Assembly: GCF_020966635.1 (NCBI RefSeq)
Contig: NZ_JAJKFQ010000002.1
Coordinates: forward strand, 620,001 to 684,000
Direction: 5' to 3'
Source of the DNA: Stieleria sp. JC731
GTDB taxonomy: Bacteria > Planctomycetota > Planctomycetia > Pirellulales > Pirellulaceae
Length of the DNA stretch: 64,000 nucleotides
The translations under genes and the position numbers were made by a program. Below are positions 54,470 through 64,000 of the stretch, piece by piece. The notes under the pieces were generated by a model. It was not told the origin of the DNA, did not search any database, and was given only the letters and a program-made list of their open reading frames with translations. Numbering within the stretch: the stretch's first letter is position 1; each line of letters starts with the position of its first letter.

Positions 54470-55473
54470 TGAACCAAACCCTCTGTCACTTGCAGGAAGA
54501 CATCTTCCAAACTTTTCTTCCGCGCCGAAACCTCGGCGACCTGATAACCGGCGCCAACCAGATGGGTTACGATCGCGGCCTGATCGGCGAGTTCGCCGCT
54601 AAAGCCGAATCGCAACAATTGGCCATCAACGATCACAGAATCGATCGACACCTGTGGCTCCAATTGAGCCAGCGTGGCGGTGACTTCGTCCTGCCGATTG
54701 AGCACACGGATTGTTAGCTCCGCTTCATTCTGCATCTCTTTTTGTATGTCATCGACGTGGCCGGTTGCCAGCAGTTGGCCTTGTTCGATGATACCGACCG
54801 CGTCACACATCTCGGCAAGCTCGGTCAAGATGTGACTGCTAATCAAGATTGTCTTTCCACGGTCGGCCAGATCACGAATCATGCGCCGCAATTCGATCCT
54901 AGCGCGTGGGTCCAGACCTGCCGCGGGCTCGTCCAAAATCAGAACGGCAGGATCGTGAATGAGCGCCCGTCCTAAACAAAGACGCTGCTTCATGCCTTTG
55001 CTTAAACCGCGAATCGGCTTGTCGCTCATCTTTTCGGTGCCAGTGAAACCGATCACCCACTTCAAACGTTCGTTGCGTTCCCGACCGACCAAGCCATACG
55101 CGCGGGCAAAGAAATCGAGGTACTCGCGACAATTGACATCGCGATAGGTACCGAACGAGTCCGGCATGAATCCCAAGCGTTTGCGGACAAGTTCTGGATC
55201 ATTGACCACGGAGAACCCATCAACGAAGGCATCGCCATAACTAGGCAGATCCAGCGTTGCCAAAATCCGCATCGATGTGGTTTTCCCTGCGCCATTGGGA
55301 CCGATGTACCCAAACACCTGCCCACGTCCGACACTGAACGTGATGTCGTTGACGGCTTTCGTATCACCAAAGAACCGATGCAGACGCCGCAATTCAATAC
55401 TGGGCGTGGATGATTCGTGAACGGCGGGAATGTTGCCTACATCAGTGCTGGCTTGTTCAATCGATTGACTCAT
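54466..55473 (-). CDS. ABC transporter ATP-binding protein, GldA-like
   Basis: 335 residues. Walker A YIGPNGAGKTTSMRIL, Q-loop PDSFGTYRDV, signature LSKGMKQRLCLGRAL, Walker B AVLILDEPAAGLDPR and H-loop ISSHIL. The C-terminal 80 residues (EAELTIRVLNRQDEV...) are the regulatory part usual in ABC-2 exporters. It energises the permease encoded next, with ATGA overlaps on both sides (with the 55470 gene and the 52883 gene), so the three proteins are made in a fixed order. Confidence 0.92.
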   Translation of the reverse strand: MSQSIEQASTDVGNIPAVHESSTPSIELRRLHRFFGDTKAVNDITFSVGRGQVFGYIGPNGAGKTTSMRILATLDLPSYGDAFVDGFSVVNDPELVRKRLGFMPDSFGTYRDVNCREYLDFFARAYGLVGRERNERLKWVIGFTGTEKMSDKPIRGLSKGMKQRLCLGRALIHDPAVLILDEPAAGLDPRARIELRRMIRDLADRGKTILISSHILTELAEMCDAVGIIEQGQLLATGHVDDIQKEMQNEAELTIRVLNRQDEVTATLAQLEPQVSIDSVIVDGQLLRFGFSGELADQAAIVTHLVGAGYQVAEVSARKKSLEDVFLQVTEGLVQ

Positions 55474-57869
55474 GGCAATGTCCCCATCACGTAACGCACA
55501 CTCTCGACCTGTTCGGCATCAGAAATCGGCACCACGTCATCAGAGATACTCGAAAGCCCGATGAAGGTTCCGTTTGGCAAATCGCCTTTGACGAATAGGT
55601 ATTGATTGAGCCAGATTTCGAAAACGCCATCGACCGCCTGGGTTCCGCTGCCACTGATTTGACGATTGGCAAATAGCGAAAGGTCGCGCACCTTTTCCGA
55701 GCGGCGATTCTGACGTGATTGTGAGACAACCGCACCGACCGGACGATGCTGCGTATAAAGCCCTCCCAAAATCTTTGATGAAACGCGAACGTCTTCGACC
55801 CATTTCACAGTGGAAGTGCTGCCAGCTTGAACTCGATCGGCGTTCCAATAGCGACCGTCTGACGAACGAACCAAGACCTCCGTCAAATCAAATGGCAGGG
55901 TGCTGGTGATGTCTGCGAACTGCTGGTTGGGTGTCGCGCCACTGGAATCAAACGGCTTCAATTCGCCGAGTGTCAGCTTGCCAAGATCAGGACGGACTTG
56001 GTGCGTGACAAATTGCGTTTGCGTTCGCGAGGGCAAAAATCCGGACGAGAACTGCTGGTGATCCTCTTCGATTCGAACCTGCTGACGGACCTCGTTGACT
56101 TCACGATCAATATCTTCCCAAGCCGTATCCGCATTGGGATAAAGAAAGACCTCCGCGTCTTTATTGAACCGAATGCCTCCGGCTTGACTGATCCCAGCAA
56201 ACGTTGTTGATCGCGTCCGTTCGGCAGCGTCGCCACTTTGCCCATCAACCCAAGTCAATTGGCGGACACGAACGACCGTCCCGAAACCATCTGCAAGGAT
56301 GCTGTAGGTAAACATTGAAACGGTTGTCAGCAGAGCCAGCACTGGCGCGATCAGGAACATCAAGTGCGATCGATGACTGCGTGTCGTCCATCGATAGGCG
56401 ATCGGGCCAACCAAGATTACGAACAGGGTCAAAATGCCCATGAAGGTATACACCGGCGGCTGGGCAACACCGGGAATCAACCAACGTTGATGGCGGCTGT
56501 CACCTAAGATCGGATCGACACCGCGTCGCAGCATCGGCGATGCATGAAAGCCGGTGATGTACTGGACAATTTCCGAAACCAAGGAGACCTGTGCTCCGGC
56601 TTGATCAGTGATCACAACCGTTCCGGCACCGGTCGACCGAAAGATCGAATTCGACCAAGAACGTTGCAGTTGCTCGATCACTTCTCTCGCTTCACCAGAC
56701 CAGCGACGCAGGTCGCGTAGATCTGCAGGAGTCGTGTTCAAAGCAGTCGGTGGAATCCATCCACCGTTGGGCAAGCTAAATCTCATACTGGCCTGTGCGT
56801 TTGCCGCATTGGCCAATGCTTGCTGCGTCCATAGATCTGCTTGATCAACCAAACCGAGTGCAACCGCAAACTTAGGCTCGATGTTGGCGTTGTACTCTCT
56901 CTCACCGAACCACTCGGAAGTCATCTTGAGTCTTAGCTTATCGGCAATTTGGTTCTCGACTGAGTTTTCATCCCATGAAGTCGATTGCCCCAAACCTTCC
57001 GAATCGGTCACACAGATAAGAACGCCACCATTGAGCGTCCAGTATCGAATCGCGTCGATCACTTTCAACCAAACTTCTGGATCAACGCTTTGACTCTGAG
57101 GCGGCCCCTGCAGTAGCTTTGCATCCATCACGATGCAATCGAGCGGCTGAAGCAGACGCCAGTCTGTTGGCATGTCCTGTTCATTCAATCGTGTCACGAC
57201 GCTTGCCGAATTGACGATGAAGTAGCCTGAGTCCATCGCTTGCTTCGGCGCCTGGTCGACGACACCCAAGTACCCAATATCACACCAAAACTCATGAGGC
57301 ATCATATTGAACGGATTGCCTATGGATCGCTTCGGTATCGGGGCCCCGACATCGGACCTGTAGTTTGGTAGCGGGTCACCGTTTTCCAGCAGCTCGATTC
57401 GAAAGGTTTCACCGATCGTCCACTTCGAAAAAACCTCGTTGACCTCCATCACGTTCTTGCCTTGGTCAAACGTCACTGGAATTGTGATCGCGGTGGCGTT
57501 GTTGGCTGGCAGATGGATTTCCGTTGGGGTCAATCGAATGGCCAGCTTTCGCTGTGCTGACAATGGCCCGACGGTTGAATAGATCTTGGCCTGCAATCCG
57601 ACGTTGCCGACGTCGAACAAATTGGTCAGTTCAATGGTCGCCGTCAGATTGGCCGTCGGTGTCGTCTTGCCGTTGACATCCGGCGCCGGCAACGTGACTC
57701 GCTTTTGTGCTAGCGCTTGCACCAGGTCAAGATTGATCCCTTGTGCCAGTGCTGGCGAACGGTCCAAAGCGAGCAGTGTCAGGCAGAGAGTCCAAATAAA
57801 TAGCTTCATAGGCTTTCGATGCGGTGCTCGCTTTCGATGTAGTGCTAGGGGTTTCATCTCAATCGGCAT
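55470..57869 (-). CDS. Large exported, membrane-anchored protein of the ABC-2 operon (GldG-like role inferred)
   Basis: 799 residues from the ATG at 57869, which overlaps the upstream stop by one base; internal ATGs at 57854 and 57809 are possible, and the hydrophobic segment (KLFIWTLCLTLLALDRSPALA) starts near 57809. The exported part begins with a beta domain (ATIELTNLFDVGNVGLQAKIYS), then a region resembling a glutamine-amidotransferase-like fold (YFIVNSASVVTRLNEQD; CIVMDAKLLQ; IRYWTLNGGVLICVTDSEG) without obvious catalytic Cys, two membrane helices at about 470-530 (FMGILTLFVILVGPIAY; LMFLIAPVLALLTTVSMF), and a C-terminal periplasmic beta domain. Such proteins accompany ABC-2 exporters. 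Exact role unknown. Confidence 0.7.
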   Translation of the reverse strand: MPIEMKPLALHRKRAPHRKPMKLFIWTLCLTLLALDRSPALAQGINLDLVQALAQKRVTLPAPDVNGKTTPTANLTATIELTNLFDVGNVGLQAKIYSTVGPLSAQRKLAIRLTPTEIHLPANNATAITIPVTFDQGKNVMEVNEVFSKWTIGETFRIELLENGDPLPNYRSDVGAPIPKRSIGNPFNMMPHEFWCDIGYLGVVDQAPKQAMDSGYFIVNSASVVTRLNEQDMPTDWRLLQPLDCIVMDAKLLQGPPQSQSVDPEVWLKVIDAIRYWTLNGGVLICVTDSEGLGQSTSWDENSVENQIADKLRLKMTSEWFGEREYNANIEPKFAVALGLVDQADLWTQQALANAANAQASMRFSLPNGGWIPPTALNTTPADLRDLRRWSGEAREVIEQLQRSWSNSIFRSTGAGTVVITDQAGAQVSLVSEIVQYITGFHASPMLRRGVDPILGDSRHQRWLIPGVAQPPVYTFMGILTLFVILVGPIAYRWTTRSHRSHLMFLIAPVLALLTTVSMFTYSILADGFGTVVRVRQLTWVDGQSGDAAERTRSTTFAGISQAGGIRFNKDAEVFLYPNADTAWEDIDREVNEVRQQVRIEEDHQQFSSGFLPSRTQTQFVTHQVRPDLGKLTLGELKPFDSSGATPNQQFADITSTLPFDLTEVLVRSSDGRYWNADRVQAGSTSTVKWVEDVRVSSKILGGLYTQHRPVGAVVSQSRQNRRSEKVRDLSLFANRQISGSGTQAVDGVFEIWLNQYLFVKGDLPNGTFIGLSSISDDVVPISDAEQVESVRYVMGTLP

Positions 57870-58369
57870 CAAGAATCCGTCGGATCTCGAGGAGCCAGCA
57901 ATTGCGGCGGAAGCTGGTCTCTGGCGAAAGGACTGCTTTCAACGTCGGACTTTTCGCGTCCGATGGGGTAGATGAGCAGGAACAGCCCAATCACTTGAAT
58001 CCCCACCAGCGCCACCGTCGACTTCATCACCGCCAGGTCTCCTAGGGAGATGGCAGCCAATCGGGCGACCAAGAATTGCACTCCAATAAACATCAGTGCC
58101 ACGCCGACCAAACGTGGAAACATCGACACCGACCAGCTGAGCAAAAAGAAGATGACAAAGAGCGCGAACGAGCTGAGCACAAACGCCAGGCCAATGGCAG
58201 CGGCCATCGCATAGTCACCGCCATCACCTGCGGCAGAAACGACCGCCGCGATCACCGCACAGACCGCGGTCAGAATCATCATCGATTGAAATGAGATCCG
58301 CGGCAGCAACCGGCTGGGCAAAACCGGCTCGGATTCCGATTGACGCCCGGGAGCTTGCGGCGATTCCAT
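57869..58369 (-). CDS. Small membrane protein, first gene of the ABC-2 operon
   Basis: 166 residues. Four hydrophobic segments: SMMILTAVCAVIAAVVSAAG, YAMAAAIGLAFVLSSFALFVIFFLL, VGVALMFIGVQFLVARLAA and VALVGIQVIGLFLLIYPIG, with polar N- and C-tails. I do not recognise the family. Its stop overlaps the start of the 799-residue protein, so it belongs to the exporter operon and may be an accessory membrane subunit. Confidence 0.6.
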   Translation of the reverse strand: MESPQAPGRQSESEPVLPSRLLPRISFQSMMILTAVCAVIAAVVSAAGDGGDYAMAAAIGLAFVLSSFALFVIFFLLSWSVSMFPRLVGVALMFIGVQFLVARLAAISLGDLAVMKSTVALVGIQVIGLFLLIYPIGREKSDVESSPFARDQLPPQLLAPRDPTDS

Positions 58370-58928
58370 AAGCAGTCCAGCTATTTCGTCGTGGTGTCGT
58401 CAAAGTTGATAAGAAGATCGTCGAGGAGAATGCCGCATCGGCCACTGACAGTTTAGCGGGTTCGGTCAACCCTCTGTGTGGGTCGGCGGTTTGGGCAGCC
58501 TTTCTGGCAGCCTTTCTGAACAGCGAACCGTCCTGGCGGAAAACGGCGACGGAGCACATCACTGACCACCAACTTGCGGGGGAAGACAACTCCGGCGATT
58601 TCGCCCCTGCGTCCGAAACAGTCGAGGCTCGCGCTTCCCAATGATCCGCAAATGATTCGCGAACGCTTCGTCGGCCCTTCCCGCGGAAGACACCAGCAGG
58701 AGACTCCACCAGGGCTGATTTACTTAGGAATCCAGCGAAAAAACCGAGCTTCGGCTCAGAATTGGGTTTTGATAGCGACGCCTTGCGGCCGAATGATCGT
58801 CACCAGGGGCTCGATGAATCTTAACAATCGACGTTTGCCCTCGACGACAGCCGCCCTGGCTAGCTAAACTCTGTGGCTCGATCGAGTTCCCGCCCCACTT
58901 CTGTAACTAATAAACCACCTGAACCACC
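58370..58928. promoter_or_regulatory. Divergent gap between the ABC operon and the DAHP synthase gene
   Basis: 559 bases, divergent, so two promoters are expected but not identifiable by eye. A 12-base tandem (GGCAGCCTTTCT twice, 58494-58517) is present. The frame 58574-58867 has no family motif. Confidence 0.4.
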
Positions 58929-59966
58929 GTGATTTTGATCCTCAAGGGCGGTGCGACCGAGCAGCAAATCGACCACGTCATCGAACGTGTCGAAGCGCTC
59001 GGCCTGAAAGCCCACCTCAGCCGCGGCACTTTTCGCACCATTGTCGGCATCATCGGCGATGAATCAGAGATTGTGGTCGAATCCATCCGCGCCATTCCGG
59101 GCGTGGCGAAAGTCGTTCCGGTGTTGCCACCCTATAAGCTCGCATCTCGCGAAGCCCATCCAGAATCCAGTGTCGTTGATGTCAGCGGCGTTAAAGTTGG
59201 TGGCGGACACGTTTGCTTGATCGCCGGCCCATGCAGCGTCGAAGAAGAAGACCGCATGCATCGGATTGCCGAGTCGATCGCAGCTGCCGGGGCGAACATC
59301 CTTCGCGGCGGAGCGTTCAAGCCACGCACCAGCCCGTATGCGTTTCAGGGATTGGGCGAAGAAGGCTTGCGACGCCTGCGTGACGTCGGCCAAGCCCATG
59401 GGTTGCCCGTTGTCACCGAAGTCACCGACCCTCGATTGGTTGACTTGGTTGCCGAGTACGCCGACTTGTTGCAAATCGGTGCCCGCAACATGCAGAACTT
59501 CGCTTTGCTAAACGAAGTCGGCGCGTCAAAGCGACCTGTCCTACTGAAACGTGGAATGTCAGCCACCATCACCGATTTGCTGATGTGTGCCGAATACATT
59601 CTTTCGCAGGGCAATCCGAATGTGATCCTTTGCGAGCGTGGAATCAAAGGCTTTGACCCCGCGACCCGAAACCTCTACGACGTTGCCGCGGTCCCATTGG
59701 TCCAGCAACTCAGCCACCTGCCGATCATCGTGGATCCTTCCCACGCGACCGGTAAACCCGAATTGATCCCTGCCTGTGCATTGGCAGGGTTGGCAGCCGG
59801 TGCGGATGGAGTTCATATCGAAGTCCATGATTGCCCTGAAGTTGCCAAAAGCGATGGCCCTCAAGCTTTGCTGCCCGAGCAATACGCCGAGCTAGCCCAG
59901 CAGATGAAAAGCCTCGCTGAACTACTTGGAAAAACCATTTCACCTTTGCCGGAGACAACCGCGTGA
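58929..59966 (+). CDS. aroF: 3-deoxy-D-arabino-heptulosonate 7-phosphate (DAHP) synthase, type I-beta
   Basis: 345 residues from GTG 58929. N-terminal ferredoxin-like regulatory domain ([21 protein letters not shown]...), as in Thermotoga DAHP synthase, then the KDO8P/DAHP synthase barrel: [54 protein letters not shown] and VDPSHATG. It condenses phosphoenolpyruvate with erythrose-4-phosphate, the first step of the shikimate pathway. Its stop overlaps the tpiA start (GTGA). Confidence 0.93.
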   Translation: MILILKGGATEQQIDHVIERVEALGLKAHLSRGTFRTIVGIIGDESEIVVESIRAIPGVAKVVPVLPPYKLASREAHPESSVVDVSGVKVGGGHVCLIAGPCSVEEEDRMHRIAESIAAAGANILRGGAFKPRTSPYAFQGLGEEGLRRLRDVGQAHGLPVVTEVTDPRLVDLVAEYADLLQIGARNMQNFALLNEVGASKRPVLLKRGMSATITDLLMCAEYILSQGNPNVILCERGIKGFDPATRNLYDVAAVPLVQQLSHLPIIVDPSHATGKPELIPACALAGLAAGADGVHIEVHDCPEVAKSDGPQALLPEQYAELAQQMKSLAELLGKTISPLPETTA

Positions 59967-60718
59967 GCCGCCGAACCATCATCGCCGGAAACTGGAAAAT
60001 GAACATGCGAGCTGACAGCGCTGCGTCGCTCGCCAAAGGCGTCTCCGAAGCGGTCGGCGAAAACCCGTCTGTCGAAGTCGCTGTCTGCCCACCTTCGGTC
60101 TACCTGCATCTTGTGTCGGACGTCTTGGCCGGATCGGCTGTCGGACTTGGTGCACAGAACCTGTACCCAACCGCTGACGGTGCCTTCACCGGTGAAGTCA
60201 ACGCCGCGATGCTAAGCGACTGCGGATGCCGTTACGTCATTCTCGGACACAGCGAACGACGTGCGTTGATGGGCGAAACCGACAAGCAAGTCAGCGAAAA
60301 ACTGGCTGCGGCAATGGCCGGCAACTTGGTTCCAATCGTCTGCGTTGGCGAAACGCTCGAAGATCGCGAAGCCGACAAGACCGAAGAAGTCGTCGAAACC
60401 CAAATCCGTGGCTCGCTCGAAGGCCTGGACGAAGCCCGCGCCAGCGGCGTGGTCATCGCCTACGAACCTGTCTGGGCAATCGGCACCGGCAAGACCGCAT
60501 CGCCAGAGCAAGCCGAAGAAGTCCACGCGTTCATCCGTAAATTGCTCGGTGAGCTATTCACGACCGAAATCGCCGAGCAGATGCGAATCCAATATGGCGG
60601 AAGCGTCAAACCAGGAAACGCCAAGGAATTGCTCGGGCAACCGAATATCGATGGCGCACTGGTCGGTGGCGCTAGCCTGAAAGTCGACGACTTCGTCGGC
60701 ATCATCACCGCAGGTTGA
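59963..60718 (+). CDS. tpiA: Triosephosphate isomerase
   Basis: 251 residues from GTG 59963. Active-site Lys in AGNWKMN, His in ILGHSERRA, and Glu in [14 protein letters not shown]; phosphate loop [13 protein letters not shown]. It interconverts dihydroxyacetone phosphate and glyceraldehyde-3-phosphate. Coupled to the DAHP synthase gene by GTGA, with secG 70 bases downstream, an arrangement common in bacteria (tpiA-secG). Confidence 0.96.
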   Translation: MSRRTIIAGNWKMNMRADSAASLAKGVSEAVGENPSVEVAVCPPSVYLHLVSDVLAGSAVGLGAQNLYPTADGAFTGEVNAAMLSDCGCRYVILGHSERRALMGETDKQVSEKLAAAMAGNLVPIVCVGETLEDREADKTEEVVETQIRGSLEGLDEARASGVVIAYEPVWAIGTGKTASPEQAEEVHAFIRKLLGELFTTEIAEQMRIQYGGSVKPGNAKELLGQPNIDGALVGGASLKVDDFVGIITAG

Positions 60719-60788
60719 TCGACGGATCGGCAACCTCGCATTTAACATCGCAACCACACAATCAAACTTAAACGGACTGTGAGATCCA

Positions 60789-61409
60789 ATGGCTGATTTA
60801 TTTCAAAGCGCCGGCTCTCTGCCAGTGAACTTCTTGCCTTTGGCGACACTCGGCAGCGCTGCGCTGGGCTGGGTGATGTTCATCCTGTCGATGTTCCTGA
60901 TCCTGCTAATCCTCGTCCAACGTGGCAAGGGCGGCGGTTTGGCCGGAGCCCTGGGTGGTCCCGGTGGCCAAAGCGCCTTTGGCAGTAAAGCGGGTGACAC
61001 CTTCACGGTGATCACTGCGGTATCAGCGATCGTCTGGGGTTTGGTTTGTGCGATCGCGATGTACACGCTTGGCGTTCCGCCAGTCGCTGTTGCTGACGAA
61101 GACTTGGATCTGGACACCAAGCCAGCCTTGGTCTCACCCGAAGCCGAAGGCGGTGCGGCCGGTGGCCTAAGCGGACTCGAAGGCCTCGGTGGCCTCGAAG
61201 GTCTGGACTCCGGCCTGATGACCGATCCAGCAACTCCACCTGCTGACGACAGCAGCGAATCGAGCGAATCAGAATCGGCTGAGTCGAGCGAAGGCGATGC
61301 CTCCGCGACCACCGAAACACCTTCGGCCGAGCTAACACCGGCAGCCCCCGAAACGGAAACTGCCGAAGAAGCCGACACGAGCGGCGAATCCGAGAAAGAA
61401 AGCGAGTAA
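60789..61409 (+). CDS. secG: Preprotein translocase subunit SecG with long acidic tail
   Basis: 206 residues. Residues about 20-100 are SecG: first helix [20 protein letters not shown], the conserved glycine-rich [21 protein letters not shown] and second helix [18 protein letters not shown]. The remaining 110 residues are Ser/Glu/Ala/Asp rich and acidic, with [15 protein letters not shown] at the start; most SecG proteins are 75-120 residues with only a short tail. SecG aids SecYE-SecA in protein export. The tail faces the periplasm or cytoplasm depending on topology; its role is unknown. Confidence 0.9.
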   Translation: MADLFQSAGSLPVNFLPLATLGSAALGWVMFILSMFLILLILVQRGKGGGLAGALGGPGGQSAFGSKAGDTFTVITAVSAIVWGLVCAIAMYTLGVPPVAVADEDLDLDTKPALVSPEAEGGAAGGLSGLEGLGGLEGLDSGLMTDPATPPADDSSESSESESAESSEGDASATTETPSAELTPAAPETETAEEADTSGESEKESE

Positions 61410-61567
61410 TCGCGTGCGGTTGTCGATTGCTTGAGTGGTTCTCCGTCGGTCAACCATTGGCCGATCCCGACTTTTGGCAATTTAGACAAAGCACCAAACT
61501 CGCCTTTGGCTGTGCACCACCGCAGCGATGCACGCCGAACCCATCCTAGCACTGATTTGCCCTGCGA

Positions 61568-62581
61568 ATGACATCTGCCTCTGCTGCCCAAGTCGTCGAA
61601 AACTCCGATCGCGAACTTTCCGACGGCTCGCGCGCCTATGCAGTCTGCAGCATGACCGGCCAAGGCCGCGCCGCAGGCGATTCGTCACTGGGAACCATCA
61701 CGATCGAACTCCGTTCGGTGAACCATCGCGGTTTTAAGTCCAGCATTCGCAGCCCCGAGGCGATCACCCCGCTGGAATCACGGATCGAATCCGAACTCCG
61801 CCGACACCTTCACCGTGGTGCCGTCAACGTCAGCATTTCGGTCGAACGACACGGCAGCCAGACGCCGGTTCAGATCAACCCCGCCGTCCTAGCTGACTAC
61901 CTTCGGCAGTGCCAACAGGCGATCAACGACAGCGGCGTCTCCGGCGAACACGTCACCATCAGCACCGCGTCATTGGTTTCCCTTCCCGGTGTTCTTTCCG
62001 GGGACCAGGGCCAAAAAGACGACGACGCCCTTTGGCAACAAGTCAGCCTCGTTGTGTCATCAGCGGCTGCGAATCTGACCGCCATGCGACAAACCGAAGG
62101 TCAGGCGATGGCGGAAACACTGGTAGCCGACTGCGAGACCATTCGGCAGCACGTCGACTCGATCGCTTCGCTCGCACCGCAAGTCGCCGATCAATACCGC
62201 TCGCGGTTGGAAACGAAAGTCAATCGCCTGCTCGCTGACTTTGATGCCGAAGTCGGCCCGACCGATCTTCTGCGTGAAGTCCAGGTGTATGCCGACCGGA
62301 CCGACATCAGCGAAGAAATCACACGACTGGGAAGCCACTTGACCCTGTTTGAAGCGGTCCTCCGTGGCGAAAACGAGAACGCCAAGTCAAGCCAGAAGCG
62401 AAACCAGAACGGCAACCGCGACGAACCCGCCGGGCGAAGACTGGACTTCATCACCCAAGAGATGTTTCGCGAAACCAATACCATCGGTTCCAAAGCGAAT
62501 CACGCCGGGATTTCGGCACTCGTCGTCGAAATCAAATGTGCGATCGAACGGATGCGAGAGCTGGTTCAAAACTTGGAATAG
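61568..62581 (+). CDS. yicC: YicC-family endoribonuclease
   Basis: 337 residues from ATG 61568. The family usually begins at about the internal SMTGQGRA (residue 36), so an N-terminal extension of about 35 residues is present, and a start there is possible. Typical YicC motifs: IELRSVNHRGFK, VPLESRIE-like TPLESRIESELRR, and the C-terminal GRRLDFITQEMFRETNTIGSKA and ALVVEIKCAIERMRELVQNLE. YicC proteins are reported endoribonucleases acting on structured or small RNAs. Next to gmk and rpoZ, as in many bacteria. Confidence 0.9.
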   Translation: MTSASAAQVVENSDRELSDGSRAYAVCSMTGQGRAAGDSSLGTITIELRSVNHRGFKSSIRSPEAITPLESRIESELRRHLHRGAVNVSISVERHGSQTPVQINPAVLADYLRQCQQAINDSGVSGEHVTISTASLVSLPGVLSGDQGQKDDDALWQQVSLVVSSAAANLTAMRQTEGQAMAETLVADCETIRQHVDSIASLAPQVADQYRSRLETKVNRLLADFDAEVGPTDLLREVQVYADRTDISEEITRLGSHLTLFEAVLRGENENAKSSQKRNQNGNRDEPAGRRLDFITQEMFRETNTIGSKANHAGISALVVEIKCAIERMRELVQNLE

Positions 62582-62731
62582 CCGTTTTGCTAACCTAAGT
62601 TTGCCTACCGACCGCCGCCGCGGAAGCCAAGCCTCACGGCCTGCCTTCGCAGCCCAGCGGTTTAGTCATCACCCTATCAACAGCAGCCCCGAAAACACAC
62701 AGCGCGACAGCTTTGTCGCCACGACCAGGCC

Positions 62732-63334
62732 ATGAGTGAATCGAACGCCGCAAAGTTAATCATCATTTCCGGGCCCAGCGGCGCCGGTAAATCGACGGTG
62801 ACAAAACGGTTGCTGGCCGAGTGCGAACTTCCGCTACGGATGAGTGTCTCTGCGACCACCCGAAAGCCTCGCCCTGGTGAAATCCCCGGAAAGGCCTATC
62901 ATTTCGTTTCGCAAGACGAATTTGATCAACTGCGCAGCGACAATGCGTTCCTAGAATGCAAAGAAGTGTTCGGACGCGGACACTGGTACGGAACACTGCG
63001 TAGCGAAGTCACCAACGGCATTCGGGCAGGACAATGGGTCATCCTGGAAATCGATGTCCAAGGTGCCTTGGAAGTGATGCAACATTCCGATCTGGATGCC
63101 ATTTCGCTGTTCATCCATCCCGGTTCGATGGAAGAACTCGAACGACGACTGCGTGACCGGGGAACCGAAAGCGAAAAAGCGATTCAAAGTCGCTTGGAAA
63201 CCGCCGCCGATGAGATGCGGTTCCTACACGAATACCAATACGAAATTATCAATGGGGCGGTCGATGCGGCCGTCGCCCAAGTTTGCCGAATTCTTAAAGA
63301 CCACCAGGAGAACCAGGTATGCTCGAAGAACTGA
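62732..63334 (+). CDS. gmk: Guanylate kinase
   Basis: 200 residues. P-loop GPSGAGKST at about 13-21, GMP-binding [21 protein letters not shown], and ILEIDVQGA. It phosphorylates GMP to GDP with ATP, a step of nucleotide salvage and ppGpp homeostasis. It overlaps the rpoZ start by 16 bases, so the two are translationally linked. Standard length. Confidence 0.96.
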   Translation: MSESNAAKLIIISGPSGAGKSTVTKRLLAECELPLRMSVSATTRKPRPGEIPGKAYHFVSQDEFDQLRSDNAFLECKEVFGRGHWYGTLRSEVTNGIRAGQWVILEIDVQGALEVMQHSDLDAISLFIHPGSMEELERRLRDRGTESEKAIQSRLETAADEMRFLHEYQYEIINGAVDAAVAQVCRILKDHQENQVCSKN

Positions 63335-63597
63335 AAGACGAAGAAACCGTCAACAAGGTTGGCGGACGATTCAAACTGAGCACGCTGATCCAAAAGCGTT
63401 TGGTGCAGCTCAACCAAGGCAGCCGAGCGCTCGTCAGTGTCGACACCCACGACAAGATGTCGATCGTGCTCAAAGAGATCCTGCAAGACAAGATCTTCTT
63501 GAACACCGACAACGAAGTCGAACAAGTCACCGAATTGGACTTGGATGCGACCATCGCAGCGGCAGAAGCTCCCGATCTTGATGCCGCCGATCTGTAG
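63319..63597 (+). CDS. rpoZ: RNA polymerase omega subunit
   Basis: 92 residues. Family landmarks [20 protein letters not shown], with the conserved helix and a following acidic tail ([22 protein letters not shown]). Omega helps assemble beta-prime and mediates some stringent responses. The start lies 16 bases inside the gmk end, and CoaBC begins 10 bases after its stop, an order gmk-rpoZ-coaBC that is conserved in many bacteria. Confidence 0.93.
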   Translation: MLEELKDEETVNKVGGRFKLSTLIQKRLVQLNQGSRALVSVDTHDKMSIVLKEILQDKIFLNTDNEVEQVTELDLDATIAAAEAPDLDAADL

Positions 63598-63606
63598 GCA
63601 CTTGGC

Positions 63607-64000
63607 GTGACCGATTCGCCAGCAATTGATCCGTCATCTCGCCAACAGGATGCTTCCAAGCGAATCCTGTTGGCCGTTGGCGGCGGAATCGCCGCTTACA
63701 AATCTGCAACCCTCTGTAGTCGCCTGGCCCAAGCCGGCCATCGGGTTCAGGCCGCGATGACTCGCTCGGCGACAGAGTTTCTTGGCCCAGCGACCCTGAC
63801 CGCACTCTCAGGTCGCCACGTCGCGATCGAATCTTTTGACCCCAAGCATCCTCTTGGGCCACATATCGAATTGGCAGATGGCGTCGATCTCATGATTGTC
63901 GCCCCCGCAACGGCAAACCTCATCGCCAAGTTTGCACACGGGATTGCCGATGACCTCGTCAGCACGCTCTACTTGCAAAACGTGGCTCCTGTGTTGGTCG
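63607..64000 (+). CDS. coaBC: CoaBC (phosphopantothenoylcysteine decarboxylase/synthetase), 3' end outside the window
   Basis: 131 codons from GTG 63607 to the window edge without a stop. After an N-terminal tail of about 16 residues comes the flavoprotein decarboxylase domain: LLAVGGGIAAYKSATLCSRL, VQAAMTRSATEFLGPATL, HIELADGVDLMIVAPATANLIAKFAHGIADDL. This matches the N-terminal CoaC domain; the CoaB half should follow. The bifunctional enzyme makes 4'-phosphopantetheine in coenzyme A synthesis. Frame is continuous with no start conflict. Confidence 0.92.
   Translation, partial: MTDSPAIDPSSRQQDASKRILLAVGGGIAAYKSATLCSRLAQAGHRVQAAMTRSATEFLGPATLTALSGRHVAIESFDPKHPLGPHIELADGVDLMIVAPATANLIAKFAHGIADDLVSTLYLQNVAPVLV

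Noticed and set aside
60803-61663. Long minus-strand frame opposite secG
   Set aside because: It is the antisense shadow of the low-complexity secG tail; no ribosome binding site or domain.
1-64000. CRISPR arrays, rRNA or tRNA genes
   Set aside because: No regularly spaced repeats, and no cloverleaf or rRNA sequence was recognised in any gap.

Overview
The window looks like a planctomycete chromosome, most likely a Pirellulaceae (Rhodopirellula-type) bacterium of moderate GC. Marker families support this: a BBP7 beta-barrel protein, a DUF1559 pilin-like protein with a small lipoprotein partner, a PEP-CTERM protein, a secreted nickel superoxide dismutase, a large exported PQQ-propeller protein, and a RAYT transposase with GGGGACA-type repeats. 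Assignment is from protein families and motifs read by eye; no database search was possible.

Layout. 1-1180: truncated outer-membrane BBP7 protein. 1324-4149: RimB-like protease, RimK-like ligase with an RCK_C domain, and an AstE/aspartoacylase-like hydrolase. 4361-14364: a complete chemotaxis-type cluster (CheA, CheW, MCP, CheY, HDOD, CheB, CheR, CheX, CheY, second CheX-like). 14956-18910: envelope polysaccharide genes. 19111-21394: sulfur-carrier module (E1-like, CysO-like, MoeZ-like). 21395-23322: RAYT transposase and its repeats. 23323-24945: DUF1559 protein and lipoprotein. 25794-33819: a five-gene operon joining an exported methyltransferase-like/PQQ/LamG protein, an unknown exported protein, a tandem ModA-like binding protein and a ModBC-type ABC transporter. 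34057-35604: TrpE. 36242-37884: McsA-McsB arginine kinase. 38058-40723: NiSOD and NadE, divergent. 40989-44235: three exported proteins, followed by an inverted-repeat element. 44459-47514: alpha/beta hydrolase and MetG. 47864-52076: thioredoxin-trypsin fusion, CsrA-receiver fusion, heptosyltransferase, MazG-like protein. 52147-52831: duplicated noncoding repeat. 52883-58369: Gld-like ABC operon. 58929-64000: DAHP synthase, TpiA, SecG, YicC, Gmk, RpoZ and the start of CoaBC.

The most unusual points are the PQQ/tandem-ModA transport operon, the CsrA-receiver fusion with a GGA-loop hairpin at the next gene's ribosome binding site, and the in-frame invasion of a MoeZ-like gene by the repeat family that flanks the neighbouring RAYT. 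Operons here are tight, with many GTGA, ATGA, TAATG and TGATG start-stop overlaps, so translational coupling appears common.
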